Below, in pieces: positions 39,564-49,348 of a stretch of DNA of 50,125 bases (its first letter is position 1; each line of letters starts with the position of its first letter). Location: positions 1 to 50,125 of the forward strand of contig CAZSPP010000030.1 of the NCBI GenBank assembly GCA_964608845.1, in the 5' to 3' direction. The notes under the pieces were generated by a model. The model saw only the letters and a list, made by a program, of their open reading frames with translations. It was not told the origin of the DNA and searched no databases. This DNA comes from JAHLMP01 sp964608845. Its GTDB lineage: Archaea > Aenigmatarchaeota > Aenigmatarchaeia > GW2011-AR5 > JAHLMP01. The translations under genes were made by a program, and so were the position numbers.

Positions 39564-41396
39564 CTATGCAACAACCTCATATATCTTTCCTATTGTTATA
39601 TTGTTATATTTAAAATCCTTTATTTCTTTCAAATGCTTTTTAAATTCTGGTGAAAAAGGATCGAAATCATCTATTTTATATGGCAAAACAAGCAGAGCAT
39701 CAAACTTTTTTACATCCGGATTTCTATTCGCAGGATCTAACCAGAAATTTATTTTCAAATATTTAACACCATTTTTTGATAGATATTCTTCATATTCTTT
39801 TTTATATCTTATTAACAGAGGGTCGAATATATTTACTATATTACCATTTTCATCAATATCAAAATCCAAAGAAACCCAATTTGCTTGCCAATATAGATAT
39901 TTTATGTTATATTTTTTTATTATCTCAGAAATTTTTTCGGAATTATTTCCATAAAAAAGAACGGCAGCATCTACCCATCTTTTATCTACATCTACATACA
40001 TTCCAGAATGTGCTCTTCTTGAATTTAGTACCTTTCTACCGGAAATACCATTAAGCATGAATGATATTTCATTTGTACTTGCGAATACATCATTAACTTT
40101 GGTGTTTTCCCTTATCCAATTAGACAATTCATAAATATATTCTGGAAGTGGTTGCATTCCAGTTTTTATCCATATATCGCTATTAATCCTTTCATCAAAA
40201 ATTTTTATTGAAAGAATTGCAGAAAATATAACAACAAAAACAAAAAATTTTGTAGAATTTATTTTTAATTTTTCAAATATCATTAAAATTCCAAAAGTAA
40301 AAAGCAAAGGTTGTAATGTTATGAATATATAGCTAACCATAAGCCTTGAGAAAAAATCTGTACCAAAAAGAGGAAATGTTATGAGATAATGAAATCTTGA
40401 AAGAAGCAATGCAGAAAGAATAATTAAGATATATTTCTCTTCAAAGCCCTTCTTTTTTACAATTAAATAGAAAATTCCTAAAATAGAGAATATACTTAAT
40501 ATCAAATAAAAAATATTATCGCTTCTAACAAAAATTTCATATAATGATTTTATAGTGTATTCAATAATATTTACAGAAGAAAAATCTGTTTGATCATATT
40601 CTGAAATTTTATTTACTGTAGAAAGATGATGAATGAATATTGGTTTAAACCAATAAAGTTGTGATATTGCAATTCCTATTATTATTGTAATAAAAAAGTA
40701 TTTCTTGTTAATCAAATTATTTTTTAGGTTAGATAAATTTATTGTAAAAGCTTTTTTGGAAACTTTTACTACATATTTTCCTTCTTCGAACTCTCCGAAA
40801 AAGAACAGATAAAAAAATGTTAGAAAAACAAAAGCACAAGCCATAAAAAAAGCCATTACATGAGATATTCCTATTAATCCAAAAGAAATTCCTGCAAGAA
40901 TGTAATATCTTTTTTTATTAGTTTTCAAAGCTTTATATAAAAGATAAAAGAATAGCGGCATTACTACAACTTCTGTAAAATAAGAATATTTGAAGACTGG
41001 AAAATTTGATAAAATTAGACAAACAGGAATTAAAGAAATAACATCATCTTTAAAAAATTCTTTAGAAAGAAAATAAACTATTATTGAAGAAATTATCATA
41101 AAAAACAAACTCGAATAAAGATTAGCAATTATTAATGAAATTCCAAAAATCTTTGAAATTATTACAATAATCAATTGATAAAAGAATGGAGCCCAAGGAG
41201 TCTCTCCTAAAAGCTGAGAATTTTCAAATATTGAGCCGCCATCTAAAATATGATACATCATCCCGAGATGATAATATAGATCTCCCCCATATATTGGGCT
41301 GGGTAATTGTTTAAATTTTGATATTAAATCATAATTAAGAAAAAGGAAAACAAATATTAATGAAAAAAATAAAATTATACTAATTTTTATTTTCAT
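39564..41396 (-). CDS. Multi-pass GT-C type glycosyltransferase
   Basis: The 610-residue protein has about 11-13 membrane helices (residues 1-400) and a soluble C-terminal domain (residues 410-610). The first outer loop carries IYGGDLYYHLGMMYHILDGG, an acidic metal motif (D next to YYH) like those of GT-C enzymes and oligosaccharyltransferase-like proteins, but no WWDYG-type sequon motif is seen. It probably uses a lipid-phosphate-linked sugar at the outer face. Start ATG 41396 follows the nucleotidyltransferase stop by 4 bp. Confidence 0.8.
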   Translation of the reverse strand: MKIKISIILFFSLIFVFLFLNYDLISKFKQLPSPIYGGDLYYHLGMMYHILDGGSIFENSQLLGETPWAPFFYQLIIVIISKIFGISLIIANLYSSLFFMIISSIIVYFLSKEFFKDDVISLIPVCLILSNFPVFKYSYFTEVVVMPLFFYLLYKALKTNKKRYYILAGISFGLIGISHVMAFFMACAFVFLTFFYLFFFGEFEEGKYVVKVSKKAFTINLSNLKNNLINKKYFFITIIIGIAISQLYWFKPIFIHHLSTVNKISEYDQTDFSSVNIIEYTIKSLYEIFVRSDNIFYLILSIFSILGIFYLIVKKKGFEEKYILIILSALLLSRFHYLITFPLFGTDFFSRLMVSYIFITLQPLLFTFGILMIFEKLKINSTKFFVFVVIFSAILSIKIFDERINSDIWIKTGMQPLPEYIYELSNWIRENTKVNDVFASTNEISFMLNGISGRKVLNSRRAHSGMYVDVDKRWVDAAVLFYGNNSEKISEIIKKYNIKYLYWQANWVSLDFDIDENGNIVNIFDPLLIRYKKEYEEYLSKNGVKYLKINFWLDPANRNPDVKKFDALLVLPYKIDDFDPFSPEFKKHLKEIKDFKYNNITIGKIYEVVA

Positions 41397-41400
41397 TTTC

Positions 41401-42114
41401 TCACTTCAAGATTTCTTTAGCCTCCTCCAAATCTTCGATTGTATTTATGTTTGTATATTTTTCACATATTGGAAATATTTTTACAATTTTTCCATCATCT
41501 ATCGCGCATTGTATCAGGTCAGGAAGCTCTTTCTCCCCTCTTTCAGGATGAATTGGTGTTCTTTCTATGTAATTAATAATTTCATTTTTGAAGATACAAT
41601 GTCCTGTACCCTGAATATTATTTAAAGGATTTTTAGGTTTTTCTATAAGTCGGAATATTCTTCCTTTTTCATCTACCATAACACTATATGTTCTGCTAAT
41701 TTTACTTTTATCATCTACAAAACAAACTCCACAAATACCAAATAAATCATTTTCTTTAAATTCTTCAACCATCTCTTTATGTTTACTATTTATTAAAACC
41801 TCATCACCAAGCAAAAGAAAGAAGTCATCACCTTCTAAATAATCTTTTGCACATTCAATTGCGTGAACAATCCCTTTTTGCTCTTTTTGTATAACATATT
41901 TTATTCTTTTATCTCTAAATTTTATTCCATAATTGTTTATTATATCTTCCGCTTTATGACCAACTACGACAATTATTTCTTTTATATCTTCAATATCAGC
42001 GGCTCTTTCTAAGTTATATTCCAAAACAGGCTTTCCTTTTAGATTTAGCATACATTTATTTGTTTCATTAGTTATTTCTCCCAATCTTTTTCCTCTTCCT
42101 CCTGCAAGAATCAA
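41401..42114 (-). CDS. Sugar-1-phosphate nucleotidyltransferase (RmlA/GlmU-like)
   Basis: The 237-residue Rossmann-type enzyme has the activation motif ILAGGRGKRLGEITNETNKCM, a sugar-binding LLLGDEVLI and EKPKNPL. It makes an NDP-sugar for the cluster. The start is odd: family proteins begin M-K-A-L-I-L-A-G-G, and here those codons read ATA-AAA-GCA-TTG-ATT, directly after the epimerase stop TAA. Either TTG 42114 is used, giving a protein two residues short, or ATA at 42123 initiates. No ATG is available in frame upstream. Confidence 0.88.
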   Translation of the reverse strand: MILAGGRGKRLGEITNETNKCMLNLKGKPVLEYNLERAADIEDIKEIIVVVGHKAEDIINNYGIKFRDKRIKYVIQKEQKGIVHAIECAKDYLEGDDFFLLLGDEVLINSKHKEMVEEFKENDLFGICGVCFVDDKSKISRTYSVMVDEKGRIFRLIEKPKNPLNNIQGTGHCIFKNEIINYIERTPIHPERGEKELPDLIQCAIDDGKIVKIFPICEKYTNINTIEDLEEAKEILK

Positions 42115-42123
42115 TGCTTTTAT

Positions 42124-43155
42124 TTAAACCACCTTAAAAAGTGATATATTATTTTCTATCCATTCTATCATCTTTTCTATTCCTTCTCTATTTGTTGTTT
42201 TCGGTTCCCACCCAAGTTTTTCTTTAGCTCTACTTATATTACAAACAAAATACCATAAATCTCCAGGCCTTTCTTTTTCATATATTATTTTTTGTTTTTT
42301 TCCTGTAATTTCTTGTATTAGCTCTAGACATTCCTTTAACGATATTATATTTCTTTCTCCCCCACCAATATTATAAGTTCCTGGTGCTTGTTTTTTAAAG
42401 AAAGCGTCAAATGCATGAACAACATCTTTAACATAAACAATATCTCTAACCTGCTTATCAGTTCCGAATATTTTTATAGGAATTTCAAGTAAAGTTCTTA
42501 TCGCAAAGTTAGCTACCCATCCATGATCCTCTCCACCAATTTGCCTCGGCCCATAAAATCCAGTTAATCTGAAATTAGCCGCCTTTAATCCATACATTTC
42601 TATATATGTATTCACATAAATTTCAGAAGACATCTTTGAAGCATGCAAAGGAGTAATCCTTCCTTGAAGTGTGGGCGAATCTTCATCTATGTCAACAGGG
42701 TCTCTAAAGAATCTAGTTTCACCTTCTTTTAATTCTTCATTTATTTTGTTTCCATAAACATGAATTGTAGACGAATTTACTATGGGAATATCATACTTCC
42801 TTGCAGTTTCTAGAACATTAAATGTGCCCAACACATTTGTCGTTATGTCTAGCTCAGGATTTTCTATGCTTATAGTCATTGCAGGTTGTGCTGCTGTATG
42901 TGCTATAAAATCACAATCCTTTGCAACCTTAAACAAAATTTCTTTATCTCTTATATCTCCAATAACAACTTCAACTCCAATAGATTTTAAAAAATCTAAA
43001 TTATAATTTCTCAAAGCATCTACATTATAACCAGTTCTAATTAGTTCGTGTTTTGTTAGATTATCTAAAGCTATAACTTCTTCACCATTTTTTTTATAAT
43101 ATTCGCAGATATGAGAACCTAAAAATCCGCAACCGCCAGTAACCAATACTTTCAT
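42124..43155 (-). CDS. NAD-dependent sugar epimerase/dehydratase (extended SDR)
   Basis: The 343-residue protein has the Rossmann motif TGGCGFLGS, SSTIHVYG (Ser/Thr of the active site), FYGPRQIGGEDHGWVANF and RDIVYVKDVV, close to CDP-tyvelose/paratose 2-epimerase types. The active-site Tyr of YxxxK is replaced: the segment is TPLHASK, with Leu four residues before Lys. Either another base serves or chemistry differs. It provides an NDP-sugar for the neighbouring glycosyltransferases. I chose ATG 43155 (MKVLVTGG), with an alternative start three codons upstream. Confidence 0.88.
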   Translation of the reverse strand: MKVLVTGGCGFLGSHICEYYKKNGEEVIALDNLTKHELIRTGYNVDALRNYNLDFLKSIGVEVVIGDIRDKEILFKVAKDCDFIAHTAAQPAMTISIENPELDITTNVLGTFNVLETARKYDIPIVNSSTIHVYGNKINEELKEGETRFFRDPVDIDEDSPTLQGRITPLHASKMSSEIYVNTYIEMYGLKAANFRLTGFYGPRQIGGEDHGWVANFAIRTLLEIPIKIFGTDKQVRDIVYVKDVVHAFDAFFKKQAPGTYNIGGGERNIISLKECLELIQEITGKKQKIIYEKERPGDLWYFVCNISRAKEKLGWEPKTTNREGIEKMIEWIENNISLFKVV

Positions 43156-43212
43156 TTTTATCACACAATTTAATTTTTTATCAATTAAATTTTTATATTA
43201 ATTGGTACCTAG

Positions 43213-44331
43213 ATGCGTATGAAAATATTGTTAATACATCCCGATATGAGTTTTTACGGTGGGGCAGAGCTTGTAATTGTTAGGTTTGTTAATTTTATTT
43301 CAAAAGAGCACGATGTTTCAATTCTTACTAAATCAGTTTCAAAAGAGATTAAAAAAGAATTAAAAAACATAAAAATAATAACACCAAAAACAAAAAACAA
43401 GGATAATATAAAAATAAGAAAATTTTTGGAGAATTTTATTGAGCTGAGAAAAATATTCGAAGAAATTTATAATAACTATGATGTTATAAATGTTCACAAC
43501 TTTCCTGCAGAATATGTGCCTTTTATTCCAAAACCTCTTTCCGAGAATGTTGTTTGGTATTGTAACGAACCACCTATGCCTATATATTTTTCAAAAAGCA
43601 TTTTCTCTAAAATTTTAAGAAAAATAGATAGGTTTATAGTAAGGAAATATTTAAAATTTTCAGCAGTTGCAGATGAATTTAATGCAAAAAGGTTTGAAAA
43701 GATATACGGGATAAGACCAGAAATAATACATTATGGAATAGATTATGAATTTTTTTCTAAAGGTAAGAAAAAGAAAAATAGAAAAGATTTTGTTTTAATT
43801 CAAGTCGCAACATTAACTCCATTAAAAAATCAAATAAGAAGCATAAAGGTTGTTGAAAATCTCAAAGAAAAAATACCAGGAATAAAACTTTTTTTAGTCG
43901 GGTGGGGAGAAGAAAATTATACAAAATTTTTAAAGGATTATGTAAAGATGAAAAAATTGGAAGATAATGTTATTTTTACAGGTAATGTAAGTAGAGAAGA
44001 AGTTAGAAAATTTTATAAAATGTCTGATATAGCATTATTTCCAGTAAAATCTCAAGGAAGTTGGCTTTCTCCTTTCGAAGCATTGTCTGCAGGAGTTTTT
44101 GTTATAGTATCAAATCAAATAACATGTAAGGATATAATCAAGAAATATAAATTAGGTATAGTTACAAACAATTTTGAAAGAGCTGTTCTAAAAGTTTATG
44201 AAAATAAAGAATATTTTGAAAATGAAGTAGAAAGAGCAAAATTTTGGATAAAGAAAAATCTCACGTGGAAAAATTTTTCTCAGAAAATGATATCTCTATT
44301 TGAAAAATGTGTAGACAAAAATCTTCAATAA
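43213..44331 (+). CDS. GT4-family glycosyltransferase
   Basis: The 372-residue GT-B enzyme has N-terminal LLIHPDMSFYGGAELVI, a linker around residue 165, and the donor domain with LIQVATLTPLKNQIR, VIFTGNVSREEVRKFYKMSDIALFP and SPFEALSAG (the E-x7-E-like region). It transfers a sugar from an NDP-sugar to a lipid-linked glycan on the cytoplasmic face. It is the only plus-strand gene of the glycan cluster, and its end overlaps the convergent radical SAM gene by 7 bp. Confidence 0.9.
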   Translation: MRMKILLIHPDMSFYGGAELVIVRFVNFISKEHDVSILTKSVSKEIKKELKNIKIITPKTKNKDNIKIRKFLENFIELRKIFEEIYNNYDVINVHNFPAEYVPFIPKPLSENVVWYCNEPPMPIYFSKSIFSKILRKIDRFIVRKYLKFSAVADEFNAKRFEKIYGIRPEIIHYGIDYEFFSKGKKKKNRKDFVLIQVATLTPLKNQIRSIKVVENLKEKIPGIKLFLVGWGEENYTKFLKDYVKMKKLEDNVIFTGNVSREEVRKFYKMSDIALFPVKSQGSWLSPFEALSAGVFVIVSNQITCKDIIKKYKLGIVTNNFERAVLKVYENKEYFENEVERAKFWIKKNLTWKNFSQKMISLFEKCVDKNLQ

Positions 44332-45410
44332 TCCTCTTTATAAATTACACAACCTTTGCAGGCAGGTGGAAACCTCCCTTTTCTTAAAGTTTCTCTAAGC
44401 TCTTTAAATCTTTCTCCGTTCCAAATATCTTTGAAAGGTTTTTCAAAAATGTTTCCCATCGAATATTTTCTTTGATACCATCTTCTATTATATTCATTTT
44501 GTTCACAACAAGGTATTACAGTTCCATCTGAAAATATAAAAGGCTCTAACCAAGCAAAACATTTTCTACAAGAAGGCAAGTCTTTTGAAATATTCACAGC
44601 AAATTTTATTTTTATTCCATGCTTTTCTGCTCTCATTTCAGCTTCTTTTATTATCTTTTCAGGAACATTTTTTACATAATATTTTCTTATCTCTTTGAAA
44701 GGGTGTAATATGTTAGTGAAAAGAATTGTTTCTGTAGGTAAAATTTTTTCTTCACCTTTTTTTATAAGTTCATAAACAAAATCTACATAATCAGGTATCT
44801 CTTTCACATTTATTTTATTAACAATGAAATGAAAAGAAATTTTAGGATATTTTGATTTAAGTTTGTTTTTAATCTTTATAAAATTTCTTAAATTGTTAAT
44901 CACAACATCAAAATTTGCACCAACTCTTATCTTTTCATATGTTTCTTTTGTACAGGCATCTAGAGAAATGTACAACCTTGTAATCAACTCATCCTTTATT
45001 ATATTTTTAGATATTTCTTTTGTTAAGTATATGAATGGATCATATAACTCAACACTTATACCCTTTTCTTTAGCATAATATAACATTTTCATAAAATCTT
45101 TGTTGAGAAAGCTTTCTCCTATTCCTGTTAATCCGACCCAGAAAAGATTTGGAAACTGATCTATAATATATTTGAATTGCTCAAAATTCATATCAATAGG
45201 TTTTTCATTCCAATAAGTATGTTCACACATTATACATCTTAAAGAGCATCTTGTTGTAGGTTCTATCTCTATTTGTGTTGGATATGGTATTATGTTAAAT
45301 TTTTCCATTACAAACTTTCCAAAGCTTCTTATTCTATCTGAATATAGAACTCTAGTCATAATTTCTTTATATAATTTTTTAGTTACCATATCTAAATATA
45401 ACCTAATCAA
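44325..45410 (-). CDS. Radical SAM protein with SPASM-type C-terminal domain
   Basis: The 361-residue protein has the AdoMet-cluster motif C-SLR-C-IM-C in TTRCSLRCIMCEHTYW (near residue 52) and GLTGIGESFL. The C-terminal Cys set includes CRKCFAW, IPCCEQNEYNRRW, GNIFEKPFKDIWNGERFKEL and CKGCVIY, which fits a SPASM auxiliary-cluster domain. Such proteins modify peptides or sugars; in glycan clusters they may alter a sugar or lipid. The substrate is unknown. It is 3 bp from the end of the upstream GT4 gene on the same strand. Confidence 0.88.
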   Translation of the reverse strand: MIRLYLDMVTKKLYKEIMTRVLYSDRIRSFGKFVMEKFNIIPYPTQIEIEPTTRCSLRCIMCEHTYWNEKPIDMNFEQFKYIIDQFPNLFWVGLTGIGESFLNKDFMKMLYYAKEKGISVELYDPFIYLTKEISKNIIKDELITRLYISLDACTKETYEKIRVGANFDVVINNLRNFIKIKNKLKSKYPKISFHFIVNKINVKEIPDYVDFVYELIKKGEEKILPTETILFTNILHPFKEIRKYYVKNVPEKIIKEAEMRAEKHGIKIKFAVNISKDLPSCRKCFAWLEPFIFSDGTVIPCCEQNEYNRRWYQRKYSMGNIFEKPFKDIWNGERFKELRETLRKGRFPPACKGCVIYKEDY

Positions 45411-45413
45411 ATT

Positions 45414-46541
45414 TTAATTCACAACATTTTCATAAATCCTTTCAACATCTTTTGTAATCTTGTTCCAATCAAATCTTTCAGATGTTTTTATTCCATTTTT
45501 TGCCATTTCTTTTCTTATTCTCTCATTCTCTAATAAATATTTTATATTTTTGGCTAGCTCTTTAACATTTCTTTCTTCAACCAAAATCGAATTCTTATTA
45601 TCACAAAAATCTTTATATGCTTCTTGTTTATAAGCTATTGGTACTGTTTTGCATCTCATCGCTTCTATCATTACAATACCAAAACCTTCTCTTGTAGATG
45701 GAAGAACAAGAATTTCACTTTCCTTCATTATCTTAATAACATCCTCATAATTTTTCTTATAACCTAAAATTTCTATGTTATTTTCTAATTTCTTTCTTTT
45801 TATCATTTTTTCTAAACTCTCTTTTAAAATTCCGCCTCCAACAATTTTGCATTTTATATTAGGTATATCCTTTTTCACAATTTCTATCGCACATATTAAA
45901 TCTTCAATATGCTTATGTGGTACAAGCCTACCAACAAAGCATATCTGATTCTCTTTCTTTTTTGCTTTTATTTTGTCAATGAGCTTTATGTCAATTCCAT
46001 TCGGCACTATTTCTATCCTTTTTTCATCAACAGAGAAATTTTTTATTATTAAGTCTTTTGTAGCAGAGCTTACTGTTATTATTTTATCATAAGGTAAAGA
46101 GCAAACAACCCTTTCAATAAATTTTCCGATTGGGTTAAAAATTTTTTTCCCAAGACTTTCGCCCCACATATTAAGATAAACGTCATGTATAGTTGCGATT
46201 ATTGGAATTTTTTCTATTTTTGATTTTAAAAAACCTGAGATGCAAGGAAAATATGTATTACAATCCAAAACATCAAAATTTTTTAATTCTTGAAAAATGC
46301 TTGAAAAAAAATAAAATGGAAGGGGTTTTAAATTCCTTTTATCTAATGGATGTTTTAATAAACCAATTCTATGAATATGAATATTTTCAAAAACCTCATA
46401 ATTTTTAGTTTCTTTTAATTTCATTGTATAGATATGCACTTCATGATTTTTAGCAAGCCTTTTTGCTATTTGATAATATCTATTTTCTCCTCCACCCAAA
46501 ACATAAGGCCAAAATAATTCTGAAAATATAGCTATTTTCAT
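45414..46541 (-). CDS. GT4-family glycosyltransferase
   Basis: The GT-B enzyme of about 375 residues starts MKIAIFSELFWPYVLGGGEN, with VPNGIDIKLI, CFVGRLVPHKHIEDLI, ILVLPSTREGFGIVMIEAM (catalytic/nucleotide E-x7-E motif) and a C-terminal helix. It adds a sugar to a lipid-linked acceptor in the cytoplasm. I chose ATG 46541, which has a full Shine-Dalgarno AAGGAGGA (46549-46556) overlapping the DUF763 stop; an upstream start would lie within that site. It is transcribed with DUF763 and the radical SAM gene. Confidence 0.9.
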   Translation of the reverse strand: MKIAIFSELFWPYVLGGGENRYYQIAKRLAKNHEVHIYTMKLKETKNYEVFENIHIHRIGLLKHPLDKRNLKPLPFYFFSSIFQELKNFDVLDCNTYFPCISGFLKSKIEKIPIIATIHDVYLNMWGESLGKKIFNPIGKFIERVVCSLPYDKIITVSSATKDLIIKNFSVDEKRIEIVPNGIDIKLIDKIKAKKKENQICFVGRLVPHKHIEDLICAIEIVKKDIPNIKCKIVGGGILKESLEKMIKRKKLENNIEILGYKKNYEDVIKIMKESEILVLPSTREGFGIVMIEAMRCKTVPIAYKQEAYKDFCDNKNSILVEERNVKELAKNIKYLLENERIRKEMAKNGIKTSERFDWNKITKDVERIYENVVN

Positions 46542-46555
46542 TTTTGTTTCCTCCT

Positions 46556-47647
46556 TCAAGTTTCCAAAAATTCGTTTAACCTTTTTAATGCAAACAATTT
46601 TTCTTTTTCCCCAATTTTAGCTTCTTCTATTGCTTTAGTTAAAATTTCTATTGTAGTATCATAATGATTTTTATTTATTTTATATGGTACACCGTCCTTT
46701 CCTCCATGAGCAAATGAAAATTTTACAGGATCCTTCCAAGATATTTCTTTACCATAAATAATTTGTGAAACCAAAGCCAAAGCTCTTATTGTTTTTTGTC
46801 CAATACCATTTATTTCTAACAATTCTTCATAATCCTTAGGATTTATTTCATAAGCTTTTATTAACGAATTTATTACATTTCTATCTATTTTAATTTCATG
46901 ATGAAAAGGCATTTTTAGATTTTTAGTTTCATTAAAAAAATCATTTAATGTTGATTGTCTCATAAGTTTTTTTCCAATATTATCTTTAACCAATTCAACA
47001 CTAATCTTTCTAATTTCTTTATTTTCCTTAGATGTCATATTAAGCACAAAATCCTCTTTTTTATCACAACATATTGCATTGTGTGGCTCTTCTGTAAATT
47101 TTTCTATTTTTGTTGATATCCAATGATATCTTCTCGCATATCTGTTTTTAACATTCATGCCCTGCTGAATTACAACCCATTTACCATCTTCAGAAAATAT
47201 AAAGCAATGATGATATAAATTATAACCATCTTGTACAGCAACATTATCTATCTTAGCAGCCATTCTTGATGAATATATAAGTCTTTCAACATTTTTTGTG
47301 CTCAAATTAATTTTTTCACATATTTTTTCAATTTCTTCTGGAGTTTTTCTAGAGACTTTACCTTTTCCACCAGCAATATAAATTCCAATATTTTCATTAT
47401 TCAACGCTTCCTTTAAAGCTCCACATAATGTTGTTGTGGTACCAGAGCTATGCCAATCAAATCCTAAAACACAGGCAAATGACTGAAAGAAAAACGGATC
47501 AGAAATTCTATTCAAAAATTCATCTTTAGAATATTCAAGTATTATAGCTTCTGATATACATTTTCCCAATTTTTTCATTCTATCAAAAAGCCATTTAGGG
47601 CATTCGCCATAATGTAAAGGAAGCTCAGCAATTCCTACATTCTTCAT
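46556..47647 (-). CDS. DUF763-family protein
   Basis: The 363-residue protein starts with the family signature GIAELPLHYGECPKWLFDRM and contains LGFDWHSSGTTTTLCGALKEAL, SRMAAKIDNVAVQDGYNLYHHCFIFS and MNVKNRYARRYHW. A helix-hairpin-helix-like segment (LLEINGIGQKTIRALALVSQ, near residue 280) hints at nucleic acid contact. DUF763 is found in archaea and thermophilic bacteria without a known function. It heads a transcript that reads into the GT4 gene. Conserved His/Asp residues suggest an enzyme, which is inference. Confidence 0.85.
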   Translation of the reverse strand: MKNVGIAELPLHYGECPKWLFDRMKKLGKCISEAIILEYSKDEFLNRISDPFFFQSFACVLGFDWHSSGTTTTLCGALKEALNNENIGIYIAGGKGKVSRKTPEEIEKICEKINLSTKNVERLIYSSRMAAKIDNVAVQDGYNLYHHCFIFSEDGKWVVIQQGMNVKNRYARRYHWISTKIEKFTEEPHNAICCDKKEDFVLNMTSKENKEIRKISVELVKDNIGKKLMRQSTLNDFFNETKNLKMPFHHEIKIDRNVINSLIKAYEINPKDYEELLEINGIGQKTIRALALVSQIIYGKEISWKDPVKFSFAHGGKDGVPYKINKNHYDTTIEILTKAIEEAKIGEKEKLFALKRLNEFLET

Positions 47648-47697
47648 ATTATTAAATCAAAAGATTGAAATATTAAAGCGATGAAATAATATTTTTA

Positions 47698-49344
47698 ATG
47701 ATGATATACGATTTATCTTTAATAATAATTCTTTCAACATCCTTAGCAATAATACTTTGGAAATTTAAGCAACCCCCAATTTTAGCATATATTATTGCTG
47801 GGGCTTTAATTGGAAAGGGTTTAATTAAAGAATATTTTTATCTTTTTTCAGACTTAGGAGTAGCATTTCTTTTATTTTTAGTAGGAATAGAGCTTAGTTT
47901 AAATAAAATAAAAAACTTAGGAGTAGTTTCAACTGTTATAGGTATAGGCCAAATAATTTTCACTGGATTTTTTGGTTATTTGCTATGTTTTTTATTAGGA
48001 TTTTCTCATATTAGTTCGCTCTATATTTCAATAGCTTTAACATTCAGTTCAACAATAATAATCATAAAATTATTATCAGAAAAAAATGATTTGGATACTT
48101 TATATGGTAGAATTGCTGTTGGATTTTTATTGGTTCAAGATTTTTTTGCCGTAATAGCTTTGCTATTTTTAGGTATAGGAGCTCCTTCTTCTCAAAGCCT
48201 TTCAGCAATATTAAGAGCAATTTTTAGTGGGATAGAATTGTTTGCTCTCTCTTTTTTGTTTGGAAAATATATTCTACCTAAAATATTTAACTCAATCTCA
48301 AAATCCCAAGAACTACTTTTTCTTTCATCAATTTCTTGGTGCTTGTTTTTTATGTATATTGCTTATATAATGAATTTTTCTGTTCAAATTGGCGCATTCT
48401 TAGCAGGAATTTCTCTTGCATCATTACCTTTTTCTTATGAGATAAGCGCAAAGATAAAACCTTTAAGAGATTTTTTTGTTGTTCTATTTTTTGTTTTATT
48501 AGGTACTCAATTATCTCTAAAAATAAATTTTTCAGTTATTATTCTTTCATTATTTGTTTTGATAGGAAATCCTTTGATTGTTTATCTTTTAATGATACTC
48601 TTGAGATATAGAAAAAGGACAAGCTTTTTTGCAAGCTTAGCTACTGCGCAAATAAGTGAATTTTCTTTAATACTAGCAAATTTAGGAGTTTCTTTAGGTC
48701 ATATTTCTCAAGAAACTTTTTCAATAATAGCAACTGTAGGAGCAATAACGATAGCAATTTCAAGTTATATGATAATTTTTAGCGAAAAATTATACAAAAT
48801 ATTTTCCTCATTTCTTTTTGAAAGAAAAATAACTGTAGAAAAATTCAAAGTTCCGAAAAATTTAAAGAATCATATAATTTTGATAGGATGTCATAGATTA
48901 GGATATTCTATTTTAGAATATCTTAAAGAAGCAAAGAAAAGATTTATTGTTATAGATTTTAATCCAGAAATAATAAAGATGTTAGAAAAAAATAACGTAT
49001 CTTATATTTATGGAGATGCTACAGATACAGAAATTTTAGATAAAGCAAATATTAAGAAGAGCATTCTAATAGTTTCTACAATACCAAACTTAGAAGAAAA
49101 TATTTTTATCGTAAATAAGGCAAAATCCTTGGGAAAGTATATAATAGTTACAGCAAATCATTTAATGGATGCAAAAGAGCTTTATAATGCAGGAGCAGAT
49201 TATGTAATATTGCCTCACTTCCTAGGAGGAGAAAAAGTTAAATCTTTACTTCAAAACATTTTTAAGGATATAAAAATTATAAACAAAATAAGAAATAATC
49301 ATATCAATTATATTGAAAAAAGAAAAAAACTTGGACATTATTGA
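47698..49344 (+). CDS. Kef-type cation/proton antiporter (CPA2) with TrkA-N domain
   Basis: The 548-residue protein has about 12 membrane helices with PPILAYIIAGALIGKG, FLLFLVGIELSLNKI and FSSTIIIIKLLSE, then a cytosolic TrkA-N/RCK domain (residues about 395-530) with ILIGCHRLGYSILEYL, GDATDTEIL and ANHLMDAKELYNAGADYVILPH. It exchanges K+ or Na+ for H+, gated by nucleotide binding to the RCK domain. It is the first gene of a transcript with the phosphatase gene 4 bp downstream. Confidence 0.92.
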   Translation: MMIYDLSLIIILSTSLAIILWKFKQPPILAYIIAGALIGKGLIKEYFYLFSDLGVAFLLFLVGIELSLNKIKNLGVVSTVIGIGQIIFTGFFGYLLCFLLGFSHISSLYISIALTFSSTIIIIKLLSEKNDLDTLYGRIAVGFLLVQDFFAVIALLFLGIGAPSSQSLSAILRAIFSGIELFALSFLFGKYILPKIFNSISKSQELLFLSSISWCLFFMYIAYIMNFSVQIGAFLAGISLASLPFSYEISAKIKPLRDFFVVLFFVLLGTQLSLKINFSVIILSLFVLIGNPLIVYLLMILLRYRKRTSFFASLATAQISEFSLILANLGVSLGHISQETFSIIATVGAITIAISSYMIIFSEKLYKIFSSFLFERKITVEKFKVPKNLKNHIILIGCHRLGYSILEYLKEAKKRFIVIDFNPEIIKMLEKNNVSYIYGDATDTEILDKANIKKSILIVSTIPNLEENIFIVNKAKSLGKYIIVTANHLMDAKELYNAGADYVILPHFLGGEKVKSLLQNIFKDIKIINKIRNNHINYIEKRKKLGHY

Positions 49345-49348
49345 TTTT

